Shown piece after piece: positions 14,984-15,220 of a stretch of DNA of 15,220 nucleotides (position 1 is the stretch's first letter; the number at the start of each line of letters is the position of its first letter). Below the pieces are notes generated by a model. The model ran no database searches and was not told the DNA's origin. It was given only the letters and a program-made list of their open reading frames with translations. Position numbers and translations under genes: made by a program. This DNA comes from CAZGQY01 sp964528035 (lineage in GTDB: Bacteria; Pseudomonadota; Gammaproteobacteria; Methylococcales; UBA1147), in assembly GCA_964528035.1 (NCBI GenBank), contig CAZGQY010000104.1, positions 1 to 15,220 on the forward strand, read 5' to 3'.

Positions 14984-15220
14984 TTGAAAAAAACATCGGA
15001 AGTTGATCGAGTGATTCAGTTTCATCGCCCAGTGCGTTGGTCGCCAGTGAGTCTGCAAGGATTCACAATTTTAGAGCTGCTACTGGTCTTGACGATAGCG
15101 GTTCTTGCTATGGCGCTGGTAGTGCCGAATTTTTCCAGCGGGATTTCCTCAGTCAATCTCAGGGGGGCAAGCCGGGACATTGCCTCAGCACCAACATTTT
15201 TCAACGCCGCCAGCGCATAG
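14984..15220 (+). CDS. gspH: Type II secretion minor pseudopilin GspH, short or broken at the window edge
   Basis: The frame starts at TTG 14984; GTG 15011, with GGAAG eight bases upstream, is an equally good start and would give a 17-residue leader instead of 26. The type IV pilin signal is clear: Gly26 then Phe27 in GFTILELLLVLTIAVLAMALV, Glu31 at +5. It is followed by VPNFSSGISSVNLRGASRDIASA, which fits GspH. The frame then reads PTFFNAASA and ends at TAG 15218-15220, giving 78 residues, about half the family length. In the +1 frame the last bases read QRRQRI, nearer the basic helix expected here. A one-base indel around the TTTTT at 15197-15201 is therefore possible, whether a real mutation or an end-of-contig error. 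Position after gspG supports the identity. Confidence 0.8.
   Translation: MKKTSEVDRVIQFHRPVRWSPVSLQGFTILELLLVLTIAVLAMALVVPNFSSGISSVNLRGASRDIASAPTFFNAASA

Overview
The window looks like chromosomal DNA of a Gram-negative gammaproteobacterium from the Pseudomonadales/Cellvibrionales range. The evidence is an enterobacterial-like 5S rRNA 3' end, an outer-membrane lipoprotein, ADP-heptose LPS-core glycosyltransferases, a type II secretion operon, a PEP-CTERM protein and the gene order ilvE-waaF-waaC, which I recall from Pseudomonas. The species cannot be named from sequence alone. Intergenic DNA is AT-rich, and no insertion sequence, phage, CRISPR array or tRNA was seen.

Layout. Bases 1-73 hold the end of a 5S rRNA gene and its intrinsic terminator, so a ribosomal operon lies just to the left. 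After about 550 bases without a convincing gene comes a sigma-54-type promoter and a PEP-CTERM surface-protein gene that carries one in-frame TAA before its sorting signal. Next are a minus-strand lipoprotein with a LecA (galactophilic lectin)-like domain, a Nudix hydrolase of the YfcD type on the plus strand, and a DegP/DegQ-type protease on the minus strand. That protease is divergent from an OmpR-type response regulator and its overlapping histidine kinase.

Bases 6587-8031 are mostly non-coding. They hold a repeat-rich regulatory region, a 15-codon upstream ORF that overlaps the start of an unrecognised 56-residue basic protein, and a 70-base palindromic element. Bases 8032-11223 carry ilvE (branched-chain aminotransferase), a waaF-like gene that has lost several signature residues, and waaC, with a four-base overlap between the last two.

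From 11453 to the right edge is a type II secretion operon in the order gspE-gspF-gspG-gspH: ATPase, inner-membrane platform, major pseudopilin and minor pseudopilin. gspH stops in frame on the last base of the window, much earlier than the family length.

No complete new multi-gene system was found. The best leads are the interrupted PEP-CTERM gene with its sigma-54 promoter, the lectin-like lipoprotein, the divergent WaaF paralogue, and the small-protein locus with its upstream ORF and ACAACATATAC repeats.
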